5,936 nt of DNA from Rickettsiales bacterium (GTDB lineage: Bacteria > Pseudomonadota > Alphaproteobacteria > Rs-D84): positions 1 through 5,936 of the forward strand of contig JAIRLP010000120.1 of the NCBI GenBank assembly GCA_031259365.1, read 5' to 3'. How positions within the stretch are numbered: position 1 is the stretch's first letter; every line of letters starts with the position of its first letter. The notes under the pieces were generated by a model. That model saw only the letters and a list, made by a program, of their open reading frames with translations. It had not been told where the DNA came from and did no database searches. Below, piece after piece: positions 5,446 to 5,936 of the stretch. The translations under genes and the position numbers were made by a program.

Positions 5446-5936
5446 TTATAATGTCAGGAATGCTTTATAATTAAATTCATCACATTCTGGTGGGCGGACT
5501 GCACCATCAACTTTCCATACATTACTTTCACATTGTTCATTCAGTATCCGCATTTGCTCTTTGAATTTATTATATTCAGTTGGGTTTTCTGTTTTAAGAA
5601 TAACCAGCTGTGAACGCAGGTAATCGTCTCTGTCTTTTCTTAATTGGCCCTTTTGTCCTTCAACCGCGCCACCAATCAATTTGTTACCAAATAATTCCAT
5701 CGCGCCAACACCAACACCCGCGCCACCAACGACGCCGGCCACAGTTCCCCATGTTCTGGCTGATTTCTTGGCATCCAAGATACGGCTTTCTAATTTTTTA
5801 GAATCTGCCCATGATCCACAAGTAATAGTGCGACCCATTTCATAATAAACAGCTGGGATATCAGACACATTAATCTTGGAATCATCAGATTTCAATTCTA
5901 CGCGAACAAAACAAACGTTATTTTCAGGGTTTACTG
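5446..5936 (-). CDS. Cysteine-containing protein with glycine-zipper-like segment, N-terminus cut by window edge
   Basis: I do not recognise a family. The frame is open to the last base, so 162 complete C-terminal codons are visible and the start lies beyond the window; the in-frame TTG at 5893-5895 is probably internal, because coding sequence (VNPENNVCFVRVE) continues upstream. In order, the visible part has a Cys-containing segment (Cys8, Cys39) and a charged helix (ADSKKLESRILDAKKSA, about 43-59). A very glycine-rich hydrophobic stretch, about 63-90, starts WGTVAGVVGGAGVG and fits a glycine zipper or membrane insertion. A long charged helix, about 93-132, and a tail with two more cysteines (135, 151) complete it. 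The VAGVV-plus-glycine segment and the presence of cysteines resemble the C-terminal part of the exported 452-residue protein in this window. A secreted or envelope location is therefore likely but inferred. Its own terminator follows directly. Confidence 0.8.
   Translation of the reverse strand, partial: VNPENNVCFVRVELKSDDSKINVSDIPAVYYEMGRTITCGSWADSKKLESRILDAKKSARTWGTVAGVVGGAGVGVGAMELFGNKLIGGAVEGQKGQLRKDRDDYLRSQLVILKTENPTEYNKFKEQMRILNEQCESNVWKVDGAVRPPECDEFNYKAFLTL

Overview
The window reads as a piece of an AT-rich bacterial chromosome, most likely from an alphaproteobacterium. Three things point there. The gene fragment at the left edge is an alphaproteobacterial-style topoisomerase IV subunit ParE. 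The intergenic DNA behind it carries GTCATCCCG/CGGAATGAC palindromic repeats, familiar from Rickettsiales-like and other host-associated alphaproteobacteria. The cysteine-rich secreted proteins match no classical family I know, as is common in uncultured host-associated lineages. The lineage call is inference; the sequence alone cannot fix a genus.

Layout, left to right. Bases 1-627 (+) are the 3' end of parE. Bases 628-1107 hold no credible gene: a decayed array of palindromic repeats (about 661-830), a 122-bp composite element with terminal inverted repeats (795-916), a perfect 8-bp terminator-type hairpin (969-988) and a second long hairpin (1036-1083). The other four genes are on the minus strand. 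In transcription order they are a cysteine-containing protein with a glycine-rich hydrophobic segment, cut by the right edge (5936-5446); dprA (5287-4265); a divergent dnaA (3955-2678); and an exported cysteine-rich protein of 452 residues (2466-1108), convergent with parE. Intrinsic terminators follow the right-edge gene (5427-5443) and dnaA (2536-2552, T6 tract). A good -10 box and ribosome binding site precede the exported-protein gene, and a strong ribosome binding site precedes dnaA. These are therefore mostly separate transcription units, not one operon; dprA to dnaA is the only junction without an evident terminator.

Functionally, parE (chromosome decatenation), dnaA (replication initiation) and dprA (loading RecA on incoming single-stranded DNA) are all chromosome-maintenance genes, but nothing here shows that they act together. 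The two secreted or envelope-type proteins at either end of the minus-strand block share a layout: cysteines, helical stretches and a Val-Ala-Gly-Val-Val glycine-rich segment. They may belong to one lineage-specific surface family.

The points most worth a second look are: the DnaA, which keeps its DNA-binding domain but lacks the usual AAA+ arginine finger and sensor II arginine; the dprA upstream region, with a 16-pair stem, a possible pseudoknot and a start codon placed for leaderless translation; the decamer TAGACACTGT, present on both sides of dprA; and the repeat-rich parE downstream region. I see no CRISPR array, transposase, tRNA or rRNA, and no persuasive cluster of DnaA boxes.
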